This document shows positions 62,171 through 64,000 of a stretch of 64,000 bases of DNA, piece by piece; the first letter of the stretch is position 1; every line of letters begins with the position of its first letter. A model generated the notes under the pieces. It was given only the letters and a program-made list of their open reading frames with translations, was not told where the DNA came from and made no database searches. Both the position numbers and the translations under genes were made by a program. Origin of the DNA: an uncultured Alcaligenaceae bacterium (GTDB lineage Bacteria; Pseudomonadota; Gammaproteobacteria; Burkholderiales; Burkholderiaceae_B); assembly GCA_937995985.1 (NCBI GenBank), contig CALKIR010000056.1, positions 13,634 through 77,633 on the forward strand, written 5' to 3'.

Positions 62171-62840
62171 GGTTGGTTCTCCCCACAGTGACTAGATGCG
62201 TGACAAAGACCCCAGGGGTCATGACATGCAAAGGGTCAAAAGTACCAAGAGGGACTATTTCATCCACTTGGGCAATGGTATGTCGAGCGGCCATGGCCAT
62301 TAAGGGATTAAAGTTTCTGGCTGCCCCTCGGTACATCAAATTCCCCCAGCGATCTCCTTGGTGGGCCCGTATCAATGCAAAATCGGCTGATAAGGGGTCT
62401 TCGCGGATCATTTTGACCCCGTTATACAGAATGCTTTCTTTGCCTGCTTCTAAAGCGGTATTGGCCCCGGTAGGAGTGTAAAAGGGGCCAAGTCCTGAGC
62501 CAGCATGGCGGATGCGTTCGGCAAGAGTGCCTTGAGGCACCAGCTCAAGCTCTATTGCTCCGGCCTTAAAGGCTTGGGCAAATACTTCAGAGTGTGGGGG
62601 GCGGGGATGGGAGCAAATAATTTTTTTTACTTGCTTATTAAGGATGAGCGCAGCAATGCCGCGCTCAAAAGTGCCGGCATTGTTGCTAATAATGGTGAGA
62701 TCAGTGGCACCATGGGCTACTAAGGCATCTAAAAGCTCAAATGGGATACCTGCATCCCCAAATCCACCCACCATAACAGTGGCGCCGTCTGTGATGGGCG
62801 CCACTGCGGTGGCAAGATCGGGTACTTGTTTATCAATCAC
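62160..62840 (-). CDS. 3-oxoacid CoA-transferase, subunit A
   Basis: 226-residue alpha subunit. GATVMVGGFGDAGIPFELLDAL and SHPRPPHSEVF are family segments, followed by LVPQGTLAERIRHAGSGLGPFY and ADFALIRAHQGDRWGNL. The start is GTG at 62840, two bases past the stop of the upstream Bug gene; the ATG two bases earlier runs into a stop at once and is not usable. Succinyl-CoA:3-ketoacid and 3-oxoadipate transferases cannot be separated here. Confidence 0.9.
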   Translation of the reverse strand: MIDKQVPDLATAVAPITDGATVMVGGFGDAGIPFELLDALVAHGATDLTIISNNAGTFERGIAALILNKQVKKIICSHPRPPHSEVFAQAFKAGAIELELVPQGTLAERIRHAGSGLGPFYTPTGANTALEAGKESILYNGVKMIREDPLSADFALIRAHQGDRWGNLMYRGAARNFNPLMAMAARHTIAQVDEIVPLGTFDPLHVMTPGVFVTHLVTVGRTNHDK

Positions 62841-62841
62841 A

Positions 62842-63837
62842 TCAAGACCTCTCTATACCTGCGGCATCAATGGTTTCTGCCCATAAGTCAATTTGGTCAT
62901 TAATAAAGGCTTCAAAGCTCTCGGGAGTGGTCCATTCTTGAACATCAATGCCGCCCATTGCTTTGATTTTTTCTTTAAATTCATCATTTTGCATGGCAGT
63001 TTGAACGCTTTGGCTGAGGCGATTGATAATTGCTTCGGGAGTGCCTTGGGGCGCAAGCAAACCAAACCAAGCAGTTACGCTCATTTCAATGCCTTCTTCG
63101 GTGAGGGTGGGGACATCAGGCAGTTGTTCAAGTCGCTCGTTGCTGGTAACTGCCAAGGCTTTAAAATCCCCTGATTGAATATGGGCAATGGAGCTTGGAA
63201 GATTATCAATCATAAAAAGGAATTGTTGACCCAATAGTGCTGTTGCAGCTGGCCCCGCTCCTTTAAAGGGAACATGAATGGCCTCGGTATCGGTACGAAG
63301 TAAAAATAATTCTGCAGATAAGTGAGGAGATTGACCAAAGCCCGATGAACCAAAGGCATGGGCATCTGGCTCGGCTTGGAGCAGTTCAATCAGCTCTTGA
63401 ACATTGTTGACCTCGGTGTTTTTATTGACCACAAGGACATTGGGGACAGCCAGCACCATAGAAATAGGCGCAAAATCATCCCGTGTATACGGTAAGTCGT
63501 CATACATGCTGTAGTTAATGGCATTGGGGCCAATATTACCCATGATTAAGGTGTAGCCATCTGCTTTGGCGCGAGCAAGTTGTTGTGAGCCAATAATACC
63601 TGCTGCACCAGCTCTATTTTCAACGATAAAGGTTTGTCCCAGGTCATTTTGTAGCTGCTCGGCCAATAGGCGCGCCACAATATCAGTGGTGCCTCCTGGT
63701 GCAGCAGGCACAATAATAGTGACGGCTTTGTCCGGCCAGTGTTGTGCAGTAGCTGCAGTAGGGGCAAGTGCTAGAGCTGATAGCAGAGCGGCGCCGCCAA
63801 TCATTATTGATTTTATTTTTTGAAAAAAACTTGCCAT
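62842..63837 (-). CDS. Bug-family (TctC-like) periplasmic receptor
   Basis: 331 residues from ATG 63837, preceded by AAGGAG. The signal peptide ends near ATAQHWP (about 32). DKAVTIIVPAAPGGTTDIVAR and NRAGAAGIIGSQQLA are Bug signatures. First gene of a minus-strand operon with the two-subunit CoA-transferase, so the bound acid is probably the CoA acceptor or its precursor. Confidence 0.9.
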   Translation of the reverse strand: MASFFQKIKSIMIGGAALLSALALAPTAATAQHWPDKAVTIIVPAAPGGTTDIVARLLAEQLQNDLGQTFIVENRAGAAGIIGSQQLARAKADGYTLIMGNIGPNAINYSMYDDLPYTRDDFAPISMVLAVPNVLVVNKNTEVNNVQELIELLQAEPDAHAFGSSGFGQSPHLSAELFLLRTDTEAIHVPFKGAGPAATALLGQQFLFMIDNLPSSIAHIQSGDFKALAVTSNERLEQLPDVPTLTEEGIEMSVTAWFGLLAPQGTPEAIINRLSQSVQTAMQNDEFKEKIKAMGGIDVQEWTTPESFEAFINDQIDLWAETIDAAGIERS

Positions 63838-63929
63838 GAGTAAGCTCCTTAAGGTTATTTCATGGAGTTCTGTATTTATGATTACGTTATCACTATTTAA
63901 ATGTCTATTCACTTTTTCTTATCATGGGC

Positions 63930-63944
63930 TTCAATCATATTGAA
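63930..63944. repeat. 15-base palindrome upstream of the Bug/CoA-transferase operon
   Basis: TTCAAT-CAT-ATTGAA, six-base arms around three bases, about 95 bases before the receptor ATG. Possible operator. No gene is visible between 63838 and the right edge. Confidence 0.4.
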
Positions 63945-64000
63945 CACTTGGGCGAGGGGGGCTATGTGTGAGACGTATCATTAGTGTTGCGCATCACTAT

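Noticed and set aside
1..64000. Mobile elements, prophage, CRISPR, rRNA or tRNA genes
   Set aside because: I found no transposase, integrase, direct-repeat array or RNA-gene sequence; the accessory half shows catabolic genes only.

Overview
The window looks like a chromosomal segment of a betaproteobacterium of the order Burkholderiales, most likely family Alcaligenaceae. The support is gene order typical of that group (rpe-gph-trpE-trpG-trpD-trpC next to apaG and mltA; birA-coaX-galU; dacC-type carboxypeptidase-dat-ybeD-lipB-lipA; dprA beside def-fmt) together with four Bug/TctC-type solute receptors and three CaiB/BaiF CoA-transferases. I see no rRNA, tRNA, insertion sequence, prophage or CRISPR array. 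The genus cannot be settled from the sequence alone.

Positions 1-34 kb are mostly core genome. From the left on the minus strand: an amino-acid ABC importer (ATPase, receptor, two permeases) followed by an L-asparaginase cut by the window edge, and a glutamate dehydrogenase. Then come yggS, a PH-like membrane protein with dprA, def-fmt, a DMT exporter, an amidase paired with a DUF2848 protein, the LPS-core genes waaC and waaA, a cold-shock protein, galU, coaX, birA, an alpha/beta hydrolase, the dacC/dat/ybeD/lipB/lipA block, the trp cluster with a readable leader peptide and attenuator, rpe, apaG, mltA, a ubiquinone-type hydroxylase, dsbC and a UvrD-like helicase fused to a DUF5710 tail.

Positions 35-64 kb are accessory catabolism. 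35.4-42.1 kb matches the itaconate degradation locus known from Pseudomonas aeruginosa (citramalyl-CoA lyase, CoA-transferase, MmgE/PrpD, acyl-CoA dehydrogenase, MaoC-type hydratase, divergent LysR). A heat-shock Hsp20 gene with a sigma-32-like promoter follows. 42.9-54.6 kb holds a second CoA-transferase, two Bug receptors, an acyl-CoA ligase, a LysR regulator and a six-gene plus-strand set (acyl-CoA dehydrogenase, NPD-type flavoprotein, SDR, MaoC, DUF35, thiolase-like) that looks like a beta-oxidation-type pathway ending in a cysteine-less thiolase-like enzyme. An isolated rfbB lies between terminators. 55.9-63.8 kb holds tctA-tctB without an adjacent tctC, an enoyl-CoA hydratase, a third CoA-transferase, two more Bug receptors and a two-subunit 3-oxoacid CoA-transferase.

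The strongest unusual observations are: a TrpG that has lost the glutaminase nucleophile (Cys to Asn) and two further active-site residues inside an otherwise intact, attenuator-controlled trp operon; a helicase gene whose only well-placed start is an ATT codon behind a perfect Shine-Dalgarno; and a thiolase-like/DUF35 pair lacking catalytic cysteines, as in retro-aldolases. Functions of the catabolic clusters are inferred from family membership and context.
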